Positions 26,665 to 36,375 of a stretch of DNA of 64,000 nucleotides are shown piece after piece. The notes beneath the pieces were generated by a model. That model did no database searches. It was not told the DNA's origin and saw only the letters and a list, made by a program, of their open reading frames with translations. Source of the DNA: Arcobacter sp. (lineage in GTDB: Bacteria; Campylobacterota; Campylobacteria; Campylobacterales; Arcobacteraceae); NCBI GenBank assembly GCA_003252105.1, contig QKDL01000010.1, positions 19,105 through 83,104 of the forward strand, read 5' to 3'. The translations under genes and the position numbers were made by a program. Position 1 is the stretch's first letter, and each line of letters starts with the position of its first letter.

Positions 26665-28050
26665 TTATTTCTTTAATTTATCTGCTCTAGGATAGATAAA
26701 TACTGCTTCTCTTAAAACAGATACTCTTTGAGGCTCATCCTCTGCATAAGCTCTAATTGTAACAGTGATTGGTGTATCTTTTGTTACATCATTTACTAAT
26801 AATTTATCAGTAGTTAAAATTACAACTTGTTTAGAAAGTTTTTTTGGAGCCAATGTAAATGGTTTAAATCTCTCAATTTTAATATCTGGATGATCAACAA
26901 CCTCTAAATTATATTTATGTGGTTTTGAATCAGTATTTTGGAAAAGGAATAAGAAGTTATTTGAAACAACATTTCCCTCTTTGATTTTGTATAATTGAGT
27001 AGTTTTATTTACATTTAACAACATATGCTCTTTTTCTCCACCCATAACAAATAATAAAGCTAAAATTAAAATCAATGCTGCACTATACATAATTGTAGAT
27101 TTTCTTACAACTTTAGTAGGAATATCTTTTTCTATTTTGTTTGTACTTGACCATTGAACAAGAGATTCTTTTCCTAGTTTTCCCATAACTTGAGTACAGG
27201 CATCAACACACTCTAAACAGTTTATACATTCAAGTTGTAAACCTTTTCTAATATCAATATGAGTAGGACATACAGTCACACAACTTTCACAAGTAGTACA
27301 CTCATTTGCAGCATCTGGTAAATCTTTTTGTTTGAAAATAATTTTTTCTCTACTATCATTATAGATATTACCACCTCTTTTAGTTGAGTAGATAGCTTGA
27401 TATGTATTGTCATCATATAATACTGATTGAACCCTTGAATATGGACATACATAAACGCAGAAGTTTTCTTTCATCCAAACAACATCATATACTAGAAAAC
27501 CTGCAATTGCTAAAACAAAACCAATTAAAAACCAGTGCTCTGCTGGGTCTTGAAGATATGCAAAGAAATCTTCAGGAGGTACAAAATACCACATAAAATC
27601 CGCTGCTGCGATTAGTGATAAAGCTGTCCAAATCAAAATTGCAACTACTTTTTTAGATGCATTTTCTGCTTTTTTCCAGTCAGGTTCTTTTTGTTTATTT
27701 TTAATTCTTCTAAGACCTAATAGTTTACTCTCTATAAAATCTCTATAAATCACCCTAAATATTGTTTGTGGACATGCCCATCCACACCAAGCTCTTCCTC
27801 CAATTGCAGTAACTGCAAAAATACCTAAAAAAAGCAGCATTAATAAAAATGGCATTAGATATAATTCTTGCATATCAAATGCTACTCCCATTAGATGCAG
27901 TTGCTTTTTATCAAATGATAATAAGAAAATATGGTTACCATCAATTCTTATAAAAGGCAATGCCAAAGATATTATCGTTGCAAGTGCATATGCATAATAT
28001 CTTTTTATTCTGTAAGGAGTTTGTTTTACTGCTGTAGTAGTTCCTTCCAT
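26665..28050 (-). CDS. ccoG: Cytochrome c oxidase accessory protein CcoG
   Basis: CcoG is a membrane iron-sulfur protein that helps copper delivery to the cbb3 oxidase. The 461 residues show several membrane helices. The polyferredoxin motifs are GGRAWCGWACPQTIFR, NFCVYVCPYSR, and two 4Fe-4S sets CTTCESCVTVCP and CINCLECVDACT. A periplasmic Ig-like C-terminal domain follows a last membrane helix. The length and motif order match the family (FixG/RdxA). A hairpin follows the stop. The ccoNOPQ genes are not in this window. Confidence 0.95.
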   Translation of the reverse strand: MEGTTTAVKQTPYRIKRYYAYALATIISLALPFIRIDGNHIFLLSFDKKQLHLMGVAFDMQELYLMPFLLMLLFLGIFAVTAIGGRAWCGWACPQTIFRVIYRDFIESKLLGLRRIKNKQKEPDWKKAENASKKVVAILIWTALSLIAAADFMWYFVPPEDFFAYLQDPAEHWFLIGFVLAIAGFLVYDVVWMKENFCVYVCPYSRVQSVLYDDNTYQAIYSTKRGGNIYNDSREKIIFKQKDLPDAANECTTCESCVTVCPTHIDIRKGLQLECINCLECVDACTQVMGKLGKESLVQWSSTNKIEKDIPTKVVRKSTIMYSAALILILALLFVMGGEKEHMLLNVNKTTQLYKIKEGNVVSNNFLFLFQNTDSKPHKYNLEVVDHPDIKIERFKPFTLAPKKLSKQVVILTTDKLLVNDVTKDTPITVTIRAYAEDEPQRVSVLREAVFIYPRADKLKK

Positions 28051-28256
28051 TTTCTCGTCCTATATTAATTTTTCTAATTTTATATAAATTAACCTTATAA
28101 TAAGCATAAACTATTATAAGTTTAAATTATGATAAAAAGTATGCTTATTTTTTAAATTGCTTTATTTTTCAAGACTTTTTAATTCTTAAATTAGAATAAG
28201 TTTAAAATTCATTAATATCTTTTTTAATAATCATAAGTTATAAAAAGATGGGTATT

Positions 28257-29327
28257 TTATATTAAATCAGATAATTTAGATACCATATATAATAACTCTT
28301 CTTTTTCATTTAATCCATCAATAAATCTTTGTGGGATATTTTCAAAACCAACTTGCGCACCAATAAGTGCTCCTGTTAGAATAGCTCTTGCTTGGTTTTG
28401 TCCACCGCCATTTATAGCGTGTAAAACTCCACTTTCAAAATCATCTTTAAATCTAGCTGCTAGATAATAACTAGCTGGTAGTATATGATAAATAGCACAA
28501 GGCATTCCATATACAAGTGATACCTTCCATGCAGGTTCTATTTTTATATCTTTATCCTCAGCTGCTTGTGCCATAAATGAGGGTGAAAGTAGGGCATCTG
28601 GAGATGCAAAAAGTCCAATATTTGAAGGGTCTTTACTTCCTACTTTTGGTGGTTGGAAGTTATCAGAGGTAACAGCATGAAATGGCAAATCTCCATTTTT
28701 AACTAGTTTCATTAGTTTTGCAGAGATTTTTTTATCTAATTTTTTCCCTTGGATAAGTTGAGCTAAAACAGCTCCATATGCTACAGTCATGGAACCTATT
28801 ATATCATCTACTTGAGTTAAAAAAGTATTATGAGAGATAGATTTTGCAAGTTCTTTTGGCTCATATGCATATCTTATAGCAAGAGCAAGTGTTCTCTCAA
28901 TTGCTTCTGTTGTATCTGCTCGACTTCCAACTTTATCCCATGGAAGGTTTTGCTCAACCCTTTGTCTATAAACTTCCCTAATAGATTGGGAAGTATATCC
29001 ACCAACTCCATGGGTAGGAATACCATCAATTTTGGTAAACAAATCCTCATCAAGTTTTTTACAAAAATCCTCTTGATTGTATCCATTGTTATCTAGTATA
29101 GATTGAACCATAAGTTTGAGTATATATCCAGCTTGAGATAAATCACCTGCTTTTTGATTTTCATGGTATCTTCCTTTTTTAGGATTTGTATAATCATTTA
29201 TCCACGTACTATAATCTTTGTGTTGTTCCTCTAAATCATAATACCAATGACACCCCAAAGCCAAAGCATCTCCAATAAATGCTCCAATAAGTGCCCCTTT
29301 AGCTCTATCTTGTTTTGAAATACTCAT
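28257..29327 (-). CDS. ADP-ribosylglycohydrolase family protein
   Basis: This 356-residue protein has the ARH/DraG fold signature at the N terminus, GALIGAFIGDALALGCHW, with the conserved Asp for the metal site, and a later GGGQNQARAILTGALIGA motif with conserved Gly/Asn/Ala residues of the family. ARH enzymes remove ADP-ribose from proteins or small targets. It precedes the antiporter gene and both read on the minus strand, 29 bases apart. The natural substrate is not evident; no DraT-like transferase lies nearby. Confidence 0.88.
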   Translation of the reverse strand: MSISKQDRAKGALIGAFIGDALALGCHWYYDLEEQHKDYSTWINDYTNPKKGRYHENQKAGDLSQAGYILKLMVQSILDNNGYNQEDFCKKLDEDLFTKIDGIPTHGVGGYTSQSIREVYRQRVEQNLPWDKVGSRADTTEAIERTLALAIRYAYEPKELAKSISHNTFLTQVDDIIGSMTVAYGAVLAQLIQGKKLDKKISAKLMKLVKNGDLPFHAVTSDNFQPPKVGSKDPSNIGLFASPDALLSPSFMAQAAEDKDIKIEPAWKVSLVYGMPCAIYHILPASYYLAARFKDDFESGVLHAINGGGQNQARAILTGALIGAQVGFENIPQRFIDGLNEKEELLYMVSKLSDLI

Positions 29328-29356
29328 AATAACTCCTTGGTAATTTTTATAAAATA

Positions 29357-31075
29357 TTAATCCTCATTATTCAAACCATTATGAAGTTTCCTTATTGTTT
29401 CATAATCATCTTTTCTAAAATAGGTTAATATCTCTATAACTTCTTCTCTTGTTCTTCCTAGATTTAGAAGAGTTTCAGCTCCTAACCTTAGACTTCCTTC
29501 TGATGATTCTGGCATAGCCCACGAAGCACCATGACTTAAGAGTGCATCTCTTGTTTTCATATTTTTTGTTCTTGATAGGATTCTTAAACTTGGAAATTGA
29601 TTTCTTATATGTGAAACAATTTTTGATGAAGTATGATGGCTATCAACAGTGACAATAACTGCTTGCGCTTTTTCCAAACCTATTTGGGATAGAAAGTCAA
29701 GATTACTTAACTCTCCATAATAAACAGCTCTTCCCTCTTTTTGACCAAGTTCTACTCTTTGGGGGTCTATATCAAAAGCTACAAATGGTACATTTGCATG
29801 GTTTAACATCGTTGCAACAAGTCTTCCTACTCTTCCGTAACCTGCTATTATAACACCTTCCCATTCATCATTTGGAACATAAGCAGACTTAATCTCAATA
29901 GGAGTTGTATCAAATTTTATTGATAGTTTCTCACTTATATTTACAACAATAGGAGTGATTAACATACTAAATGAAATGATTGTAACAGCTGCAACAAACA
30001 TCTCATCTGAGATAACACCTAAAGCTTTAGCTGCTCCAAAAACAACAAATCCAAACTCTCCACTTTGGGCTAATAAAAAAGAAACAGAGATAGCAGTTGA
30101 ACGTTTATAACCCATAAAAAGCATAATTGAAAATAAAACTACAATTTTTATACCCATAATCACAACTAAATGTTGAACCAAAATCAAAGGGTCGTTTAAC
30201 ATAGCTTTTAAGTCAATTGACATCCCCACTGCTACAAAAAACAGTGTCATTAAAAGACCTTTATACGGTTCTACATGCGCTTGTATTTGATAATGGTATC
30301 TAGAACTTGACAAAATCATACCCATAATAAATGCACCCAATGCCATAGATAAACCTGCATGTTCCATTGCCCAAGCTGCAAATACAACTGATAAAATTAC
30401 AGAGAAAAAGAATGCATCTTTGTTTTGATTTCTTGCTAAATAGTCTAATACTTTAGGTATCACAAATTTTCCAAGAACAAGTAATAGTAAAATAAGTGCT
30501 ACAGCTATTAAAATTTGTTGCCATAAAGGATGGCCATCTGTTAGATTTCCTTTATCAGCCAAAATTGGAACAAGTGCCAATAGCGGTACAACTGCTAAAT
30601 CTTGCATCAATAAAATGGAAAAACTACTTTTACCCATAGGGGAATAAAGCTCCCCTTTCTCTTGTAAAATCTGCATAACAAAAGCAGTTGAAGAAAGGGC
30701 GAAGGTTAAACCAACCAATATTGCAACTTGCCATGAGCTAGAATAAAAAACAGAGTATAAAAATATAAAAAATCCAGAAACTAAAATCTGAGCACTACCA
30801 AGACCAAAAACCTCTTTTCTCATACTCCATAATTTTTTTGGTTGCATCTCTAAACCAATTACAAAAAGTAGTAATACCACTCCAAACTCAGTGATATGAC
30901 GAACCGCTTCAACTTTATCAGTTAAAATTGGTCCAGGTGAATAAGGTCCTACAATAACCCCTGCAACTAACAATCCTAATATACTACCCAAACCTAAATA
31001 TTTTGATAGGGTGATTAAGACTGTAGCAACAACAATTAAATACAAGGTTGAATTTAGTAGTTCTGCATTTGTCAT
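29357..31075 (-). CDS. Kef-type monovalent cation:proton antiporter (CPA2)
   Basis: About 12-13 membrane segments fill residues 1-380, with family motifs such as GVVLLLFVIGLEMQPKKLW, TFALSSTAFVMQIL and FFVAVGMSIDLKAML. A TrkA-N (Rossmann) domain follows near 410-530, beginning VIIAGYGRVGRLVATML with GxGxxG for NAD binding. This architecture matches KefB/KefC-like or YbaL-like exchangers, which export K+ or Na+ for H+. The ADP-ribosylglycohydrolase gene follows. Glutathione regulation cannot be told from sequence. Confidence 0.92.
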   Translation of the reverse strand: MTNAELLNSTLYLIVVATVLITLSKYLGLGSILGLLVAGVIVGPYSPGPILTDKVEAVRHITEFGVVLLLFVIGLEMQPKKLWSMRKEVFGLGSAQILVSGFFIFLYSVFYSSSWQVAILVGLTFALSSTAFVMQILQEKGELYSPMGKSSFSILLMQDLAVVPLLALVPILADKGNLTDGHPLWQQILIAVALILLLLVLGKFVIPKVLDYLARNQNKDAFFFSVILSVVFAAWAMEHAGLSMALGAFIMGMILSSSRYHYQIQAHVEPYKGLLMTLFFVAVGMSIDLKAMLNDPLILVQHLVVIMGIKIVVLFSIMLFMGYKRSTAISVSFLLAQSGEFGFVVFGAAKALGVISDEMFVAAVTIISFSMLITPIVVNISEKLSIKFDTTPIEIKSAYVPNDEWEGVIIAGYGRVGRLVATMLNHANVPFVAFDIDPQRVELGQKEGRAVYYGELSNLDFLSQIGLEKAQAVIVTVDSHHTSSKIVSHIRNQFPSLRILSRTKNMKTRDALLSHGASWAMPESSEGSLRLGAETLLNLGRTREEVIEILTYFRKDDYETIRKLHNGLNNED

Positions 31076-31472
31076 TGTAATCCTTGAATAAAGTAATTTA
31101 TAATTAATATCAATATTATATTTTACTGAATAATATTAAAGAAATGATTAGAGATGTTTTAAAATATATAAGAAACTTTAAAATAATAATATTGGTATAT
31201 TATCAGATTAACTGCTAATATAATGAAAGTCAGAATTTATTTTTTATTAATGTAAGATACATTAGTTATTGAGAATATGAAATAATTGTTGAAATTTCAC
31301 CTCAATTAGGAACTTGATTTTTAATTCTATATATACTTCAAAGTCAATTTTTAATTAATAATATAAGTTTACTTACTAATCCAATCAATGCAATTATAAT
31401 AGAAGCCAACATTGTTTTTTGAATTGGTTTTTGATAGTTATAGTTAGATTAACTTAAATATTTAAAGGCACC
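31076..31472. other. Intergenic stretch, no gene found
   Basis: This 397-base stretch between the antiporter start and the histidine-phosphatase-like stop holds no convincing coding frame or RNA gene. It contains a small palindrome at 31248-31264 (listed separately). It presumably carries the antiporter promoter. Confidence 0.5.
31248..31264. promoter_or_regulatory. Palindrome upstream of the antiporter gene
   Basis: TAATGTA, AGA, TACATTA is a perfect 7-base inverted repeat with a 3-base spacer, about 170 bases upstream of the antiporter start. It has the size of a dimeric repressor site, but no regulator is linked to it and its AT-rich make-up could give it by chance. Confidence 0.3.
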
Positions 31473-32030
31473 TTATTTTTCTAAAATTCCATATCCTAAA
31501 TTTTCATTACTTAATTTTTTTATAGTTTTCCAACCATTTTTTGAAAGCCCATTAACAATAAATCTATTAATCAAACCACTTCCAACTAAAATAATAGAGT
31601 TGTATTGATTCGACATCTCAATTAGTTCATTCACAGAAAGTTGGACTCTAATTTTAGACTCTTTGAATGATTCTGAATATTTTGAAAAACCTAAAAACCA
31701 TAAAACTCTATAAATTACCAACCACATTTTAGGTTTTAATCTTAGTAGTTTATTTTTACTATATGGAATCTCAAACTCATTAAATATAGAGTTCTCTTCA
31801 AAAATGTCTTTATTAAAAAGTTTGATAGTGTCTTTACTTCTTTGTAATTTACTACTTAACACAATGTCACTATTATTAAAAATTTCAATTAAATCATCAT
31901 TGATATGGTTTGGTATGTTAATTTTAGTATTGTTGTATTCTTCAATCCATTTACCAAATTCATATGATGTAATATTATTATGATAATCTATATCCACTTC
32001 ACTATGCCTAACTAAAATAATTTGCTTCAT
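31473..32030 (-). CDS. Histidine-phosphatase-like protein with a changed second catalytic His
   Basis: The N terminus ILVRHSEVD carries the RH catalytic signature of the histidine phosphatase (phosphoglycerate mutase-like) superfamily, and LQRSKDT gives the usual second Arg. However, the second His, expected in a VGHG-type motif near the C terminus, is Ser here (ILVGSGLINRFI). The enzyme may be altered in activity or inactive. It follows the TetR gene by 47 bases as the third gene of the ketosynthase module. Its role there is not known. Confidence 0.82.
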   Translation of the reverse strand: MKQIILVRHSEVDIDYHNNITSYEFGKWIEEYNNTKINIPNHINDDLIEIFNNSDIVLSSKLQRSKDTIKLFNKDIFEENSIFNEFEIPYSKNKLLRLKPKMWLVIYRVLWFLGFSKYSESFKESKIRVQLSVNELIEMSNQYNSIILVGSGLINRFIVNGLSKNGWKTIKKLSNENLGYGILEK

Positions 32031-32077
32031 CTTATCTCTTTATATTTACTCTAGAATTTATAGAATTAAGTCTAGAG

Positions 32078-32665
32078 TTATTTAACCTTTTCATAGCTTT
32101 TTAATAAAAACAATAATTGTTTAGTGTGATTAATAAAGTTTTCTTTTGTAGCAATTGTAGGTGATAAAGATATTTCACCCCAAGTAGAAGTAATAAAAAA
32201 CCTTGCAAGTGCACGTGTATTAAAACCTTCTACTTCCCCTTTATCAATTGCTGTTTGTAATAATGATGAAAGATTGTTTACAAAGGTTTCAAATTTACTT
32301 ATAACCAATGTATCAAAATCTTTATCCAAAGAAGACATCTCAACCATAATTCTATGTAAAGGGCAACCATGAGTTATTAATAACTCATGATCAGTCATTT
32401 TTTGGAATATATTCTCTAGTGTTTTAAAAACACTACAATCTCTTTCTTCTTGAAAATTGAAAAACTTATCCATCTTTGGTGAAATTCGCTCATTTATTAC
32501 GGCAAGACTTAACTCTTTTTTTGACTTAAAAAAATGATATAAACTTCCTTTTGGAACACCTGCATTTTTTAAAATAGATGAAATTGATGCTCCATGATAA
32601 CCATTTGTATAAATCTCTAAAAATGCAGCATCAATTAATTTATCTCGTGTATCATTTATCATCAT
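32078..32665 (-). CDS. TetR-family transcriptional regulator
   Basis: The HTH is at residues about 6-50: LIDAAFLEIYTNGYHG, ISSILKNAGVPKGSLYHFF, with the YHFF ending typical of TetR recognition helices. The C-terminal ligand domain has the helical pattern of the family (195 residues). It sits between the ketosynthase gene and the histidine-phosphatase-like gene, and two palindromes upstream of the ketosynthase gene fit as its operators. It probably represses the whole module. The inducing ligand is unknown, perhaps a fatty-acid derivative. Confidence 0.92.
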   Translation of the reverse strand: MMINDTRDKLIDAAFLEIYTNGYHGASISSILKNAGVPKGSLYHFFKSKKELSLAVINERISPKMDKFFNFQEERDCSVFKTLENIFQKMTDHELLITHGCPLHRIMVEMSSLDKDFDTLVISKFETFVNNLSSLLQTAIDKGEVEGFNTRALARFFITSTWGEISLSPTIATKENFINHTKQLLFLLKSYEKVK

Positions 32666-32693
32666 TCTAATAAAACCTTTTTATGTAAGTATA

Positions 32694-33887
32694 TTAAAGT
32701 TTTGCAAAAATGATTGCCCCATTTGTTCCTCCAAATCCATAATTAGTACTCATAACACAATTTAATTCTTTTTTTCTAGGTTTATTAGGAATATAGTCTA
32801 AATCACTAGTAAATTGGTTAATTGTAGGAGGCATTATATTTTTATTAAGTGCCATAATAGAAACAACTGCTTCTATTACACCTGTTGCTCCTAAGCAATG
32901 CCCAGTGCTACCTTTTATTGAACTAAGTGGAGGAACTTCTCCAAATACTTCTTTAAAAGCTTTTGTTTCATTTGCATCTCCCAATGGAGTACTTGTACCA
33001 TGAGCATTAATATAATCAATTTTTACATTACCAGACATAGATAATGCAGCGTTCATTGCACGTACTGGTCCATCAGTAGAAGGAGAAGTAATATGCTCTG
33101 CATCTGCACTTTCACCAAAGCCAGAAATTTTTGCATATATTTTTGCTCCTCTTGCTTGTGCATGTTCCAATGTTTCCAATACTAAAGCAGCTGCACCTTC
33201 ACCCATTACAAAACCATCTCTATCTTTATCAAAAGGGCGAGATGCAGTTTTTGGATCATCATTCCTTGTAGATAGAGCTTTCATTACACTAAATCCACGT
33301 ATCCCCATAGATGATATGGTTGATTCACTACCAAGAGCTATCATCACATCTGCCCCATTAGTCATAATTGTTTTTGCAGCCTGTGTTATAGCATGTAGTC
33401 CAGCAGTACATGCTGTAGTTGATGATAAATTAGGTCCTTTAAAATTATGATAAATTGATGCATATCCTGCTAGTAAATTTGTGATAGTTCCAGGTATAAA
33501 AAATGGAGAAATTTTCTTACCTTGAAAGTTGTTTTCAGTATTTTGTTGAATCATTGGAAGGCCTCCAATACCTGTTGCAGCACTTACTCCAACACGAGTT
33601 GGATTAAAATTATTTGAGTTTAGGTCTGCATCTTTAACTGCTTCATTTAATGCATGCATACCTAAATGTATAAACCTATCTGTTTTTTTAATATCTTTAG
33701 GTCTCATTGAGTTTTCAGGAGAAAACCCTTTTACTTCACTTGCTATTTGTACAATATCTTTAGAAGCATCAAACTGAGTTATAAAATCAACTCCACTTAT
33801 TCCATTTAACATAGCTTGAAATGACTCTTCCGCAGTATTTCCTACTCCTGTTATCATTCCAATTCCTGTAATAACAACTGTTTTCAT
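32694..33887 (-). CDS. FabF-like beta-ketoacyl-ACP synthase (KAS II type)
   Basis: This 397-residue thiolase-fold ketosynthase has the complete catalytic triad: Cys in STTACTAGLHAI (about residue 160), His in NAHGTSTPLGD, and His in KGSTGHCLGATG. It looks like FabF, which elongates acyl-ACP by two carbons. It is the first gene of a TetR-controlled module and not in a fatty-acid gene cluster, so it may be an accessory ketosynthase rather than the housekeeping FabF. No ACP or reductase is beside it. Confidence 0.9.
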   Translation of the reverse strand: MKTVVITGIGMITGVGNTAEESFQAMLNGISGVDFITQFDASKDIVQIASEVKGFSPENSMRPKDIKKTDRFIHLGMHALNEAVKDADLNSNNFNPTRVGVSAATGIGGLPMIQQNTENNFQGKKISPFFIPGTITNLLAGYASIYHNFKGPNLSSTTACTAGLHAITQAAKTIMTNGADVMIALGSESTISSMGIRGFSVMKALSTRNDDPKTASRPFDKDRDGFVMGEGAAALVLETLEHAQARGAKIYAKISGFGESADAEHITSPSTDGPVRAMNAALSMSGNVKIDYINAHGTSTPLGDANETKAFKEVFGEVPPLSSIKGSTGHCLGATGVIEAVVSIMALNKNIMPPTINQFTSDLDYIPNKPRKKELNCVMSTNYGFGGTNGAIIFAKL

Positions 33888-33934
33888 AATTTCTCCCTGT
33901 AAAATTAATTTTGGGTTAGTACGAAAAATATAGT

Positions 33935-33940
33935 ATTATA
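33935..33940 (-). promoter_or_regulatory. -10 element of the ketosynthase operon promoter
   Basis: On the minus strand the bases read TATAAT about 45 bases before the start. The nearer operator palindrome begins 9 bases further upstream and would overlap the -35 region, as expected for repression. Confidence 0.55.
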
Positions 33941-33948
33941 TCCATTTT

Positions 33949-33968
33949 ACTAAACCAAATAGTCTAGT
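33949..33968. promoter_or_regulatory. TetR operator, proximal copy
   Basis: ACTAAAC, a 6-base spacer, GTCTAGT: the same half-site as the distal copy with one mismatch. It overlaps the -35 region of the ketosynthase promoter. Confidence 0.55.
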
Positions 33969-33991
33969 TAATTTTACATTTGAAATCCTTT

Positions 33992-34013
33992 CACTAGACT
34001 TAATGGTCTAGTG
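33992..34013. promoter_or_regulatory. TetR operator, distal copy (perfect palindrome)
   Basis: CACTAGAC, TTAATG, GTCTAGTG: a perfect 8-base inverted repeat with a 6-base spacer. Its centre is 44 bases (about four helical turns) from the centre of the proximal copy. The adjacent tetR gene makes it the likely binding protein. Confidence 0.65.
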
Positions 34014-34382
34014 TAATGTAAAAGATGTGAATATACATTAAGTTTTAATAGATAAATGTAGACAAATAATAAATCTCTTCATCTACTGTAAAAACAGTTC
34101 TTTCATATGTTCATATTTTATGTAATTTATTAGTAAAAGATTAGTATGTTTTTTTCTAGTTTTAGTTGAAGAACCTAAATATAAAGAGGTAAGAAGATAT
34201 GATTATTCGGGGTTATATACTTGATAAAGGAAGAAAAAATAATAGTTTACTTTTTATAGTTCTATTCTTCCTATCAACTCTACAATAGCATTTAATTTAA
34301 AACTAGAAAATTGACCTTTTGAAGTTTGCATAAAATTAAGGGTCAAATTTCTAGTTGAAGTTGGCATTTAAATTCTCATTAA
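34014..34382. other. Intergenic stretch between ketosynthase module and mnmG
   Basis: No gene of clear quality is visible. A possible 29-codon frame (34199-34288, with AGAGG upstream) is not convincing. An imperfect inverted repeat at 34301-34356 is listed separately. Confidence 0.45.
34301..34356 (-). repeat. Imperfect inverted repeat downstream of mnmG
   Basis: Arms AACTAGAAAATTGACC and GGTCAAATTTCTAGTT (15 of 16 pair) flank a 24-base loop, 27 bases past the mnmG stop. No T run follows on the minus strand, so it is a hairpin that may protect or terminate the mnmG transcript weakly. Confidence 0.5.
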
Positions 34383-36251
34383 TTAATGTTTCTTACAATT
34401 AATGTTTAAGTACATATGAATAATATCAAGTGAGGCTGGTGTAATACCCGAAATTTCACTTGCATTAAATAATGTAGGTGGTCTAAATTTTTCTAGCTTT
34501 TCTACTACTTCATTTGATAATCCAGGGATTGATTTGAAATCAAAATTTTCTGGGATTTTCATTTGAAGCATTTTTTTCATTTTTTCTATTTGTTTTAGTT
34601 GTTTTGCTACATATCTATAATATTTCGCTTCTATAATAATTTGCTCTTTTAGATAATCTTCTATGTCTGCTAAACTAGAAACTAGTTTATCAAACTTGTA
34701 TTTATCTACTGTGCTTCTTCCAACAATGTCTATTAAAAGAGATCTGTCTTTGATTCTTTCTTCACCTAAGCTTTCTAGTAGTTCTAGATTCTCTTTTTTT
34801 GAAGTAAACCATTCATTTGCCATAAAATCAACTGCTTCTTGAATTACTTGCTTTTTATGTTCCACTTTTGCCATTTGTTCATCATCTATTAGTCCAAACT
34901 CATGACCATAGTGCGAAAGTCTCATATCAGCGCTTTCTTCTCTTAGAAGTAGTCTGTATTCAGCTCGGCTTGTAAACATTCTATATGGTTCATTTGTACC
35001 TTTTGTTACTAAATCATCAATTAAAACACCAATATATGCTTCATCTCGTCTAAGTACAAATGGTTCTTTTCCATCTATTGCTAAACAAGCATTTATCCCT
35101 GCCATAAGTCCTTGTGATGCTGCTTCTTCATAACCTGTTGTTGCATTTATTTGACCTGCATTGTAAAGGTTATTTATCTTTTTTGTTTCTAAGGTATGTT
35201 TTAATTCTGTTGGGTCTACATAATCATACTCGATAGCATATCCATATCTTATGATTTTTGCATTTTCAAGTCCCTCAATTGAGTGTATCATCTCTTTTTG
35301 AACATCTATTGGTAGTGAAGTTGAAAGTCCATTTATATAGTATTCTGTTTTCATAGCTGTTTGTGGTTCTAAAAATAGTTGGTGTCTTTCTCTTTCACTA
35401 AATCTATTGATTTTATCTTCAATACTTGGACAATATCTTGGACCTCTACCTTCTATTTGACCTGTAAACATTGGAGCTCTATGGAAGTTGCTAGAGATTT
35501 TATCATGTGTTTTTAGATTTGTATATGTTATATAACAAGGGTGTTGTGTAGGGTTAAAATTACTTTTATCTGTTCTAAATGAAAAAGGTGTAGGTTTTTC
35601 ATCTCCACCATGCTCTTCCATAACATCAAAGTTAATAGAACTTGCGTCTATTCTTGCTGGCGTTCCTGTTTTAAGTCTCCCAACATTTAGTCCTAACTCT
35701 TTTAATTGTATTGATAGAGTTGAAGAGGGTAATTCCCATGCACGACCAGCATCATATTTGTTTTCACCAATATGAATAAGTCCTCTCATAAAAGTACCCG
35801 TTGTAAGGATAACTTTTTTTGCTTTGAACTCCTCACCTAGTTTCGTTTTAACACCATAAACTGTGTTGTCTTCAACTATTAGAGAACTTACTTCATCTTG
35901 GTAAACTTCAAAGTTTGGTGTGTTGTGACAAACTTTTCTCATATACGTTCTATATTTGTCCATATCTATTTGCGCACGGCTTCCTTGTACTGCTGCACCT
36001 TTTGAAGCATTTAATACTCTAAATTGAATACCAGCTTCATCAGTACAAAGTCCCATCTCTCCACCAATTGCATCAAGTTCTCTTACTAAGTGACCTTTAG
36101 CAAGTCCACCAATAGCAGGGTTACAACTTGCAGCTCCTATTTGCTCTACTAACATAGTTATAAGTAGGGTTTTTTTACCCATTCTTGCAGCAGCTAATGA
36201 GGCTTCTATACCTGCATGACCACCACCTACGACTATTACATCATATTCCAT
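34383..36251 (-). CDS. mnmG: tRNA uridine-5-carboxymethylaminomethyl modification enzyme MnmG
   Basis: MnmG, with MnmE, modifies U34 of several tRNAs using FAD and a folate. The N-terminal FAD motif is [19 protein letters not shown], followed by the family block [19 protein letters not shown]. Later blocks include the motif [12 protein letters not shown] and [16 protein letters not shown]. At 622 residues it is full length. It is divergent from ribE. Confidence 0.97.
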   Translation of the reverse strand: MEYDVIVVGGGHAGIEASLAAARMGKKTLLITMLVEQIGAASCNPAIGGLAKGHLVRELDAIGGEMGLCTDEAGIQFRVLNASKGAAVQGSRAQIDMDKYRTYMRKVCHNTPNFEVYQDEVSSLIVEDNTVYGVKTKLGEEFKAKKVILTTGTFMRGLIHIGENKYDAGRAWELPSSTLSIQLKELGLNVGRLKTGTPARIDASSINFDVMEEHGGDEKPTPFSFRTDKSNFNPTQHPCYITYTNLKTHDKISSNFHRAPMFTGQIEGRGPRYCPSIEDKINRFSERERHQLFLEPQTAMKTEYYINGLSTSLPIDVQKEMIHSIEGLENAKIIRYGYAIEYDYVDPTELKHTLETKKINNLYNAGQINATTGYEEAASQGLMAGINACLAIDGKEPFVLRRDEAYIGVLIDDLVTKGTNEPYRMFTSRAEYRLLLREESADMRLSHYGHEFGLIDDEQMAKVEHKKQVIQEAVDFMANEWFTSKKENLELLESLGEERIKDRSLLIDIVGRSTVDKYKFDKLVSSLADIEDYLKEQIIIEAKYYRYVAKQLKQIEKMKKMLQMKIPENFDFKSIPGLSNEVVEKLEKFRPPTLFNASEISGITPASLDIIHMYLNINCKKH

Positions 36252-36331
36252 TAATTTCCTTTTTTAAAAACCTATATTTTAAGTTTTGCAATATATTTAA
36301 AATGATTGGCTTTTTTTATTTTTTTAAGAGG

Positions 36332-36375
36332 AAATTTCTTAGATAAATGTTTTCTTCCACTTATCTAAGAAATTT
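36332..36375. repeat. Perfect 15-base inverted repeat between mnmG and ribE
   Basis: AAATTTCTTAGATAA, a 14-base loop, TTATCTAAGAAATTT. It lies about 80 bases upstream of mnmG and 170 bases upstream of ribE. No T run follows on either strand, so it is not a typical terminator; a leader hairpin or protein-binding site is possible. Confidence 0.6.

Noticed and set aside
31344..31412. 22-codon hydrophobic minus-strand frame
   Set aside because: It has no ribosome site; the hydrophobicity follows from base composition.
34199..34288. 29-codon frame with AGAGG upstream
   Set aside because: Good spacing but tiny, no recognisable signal, and a hydrophobic tail common by chance in AT-rich DNA.
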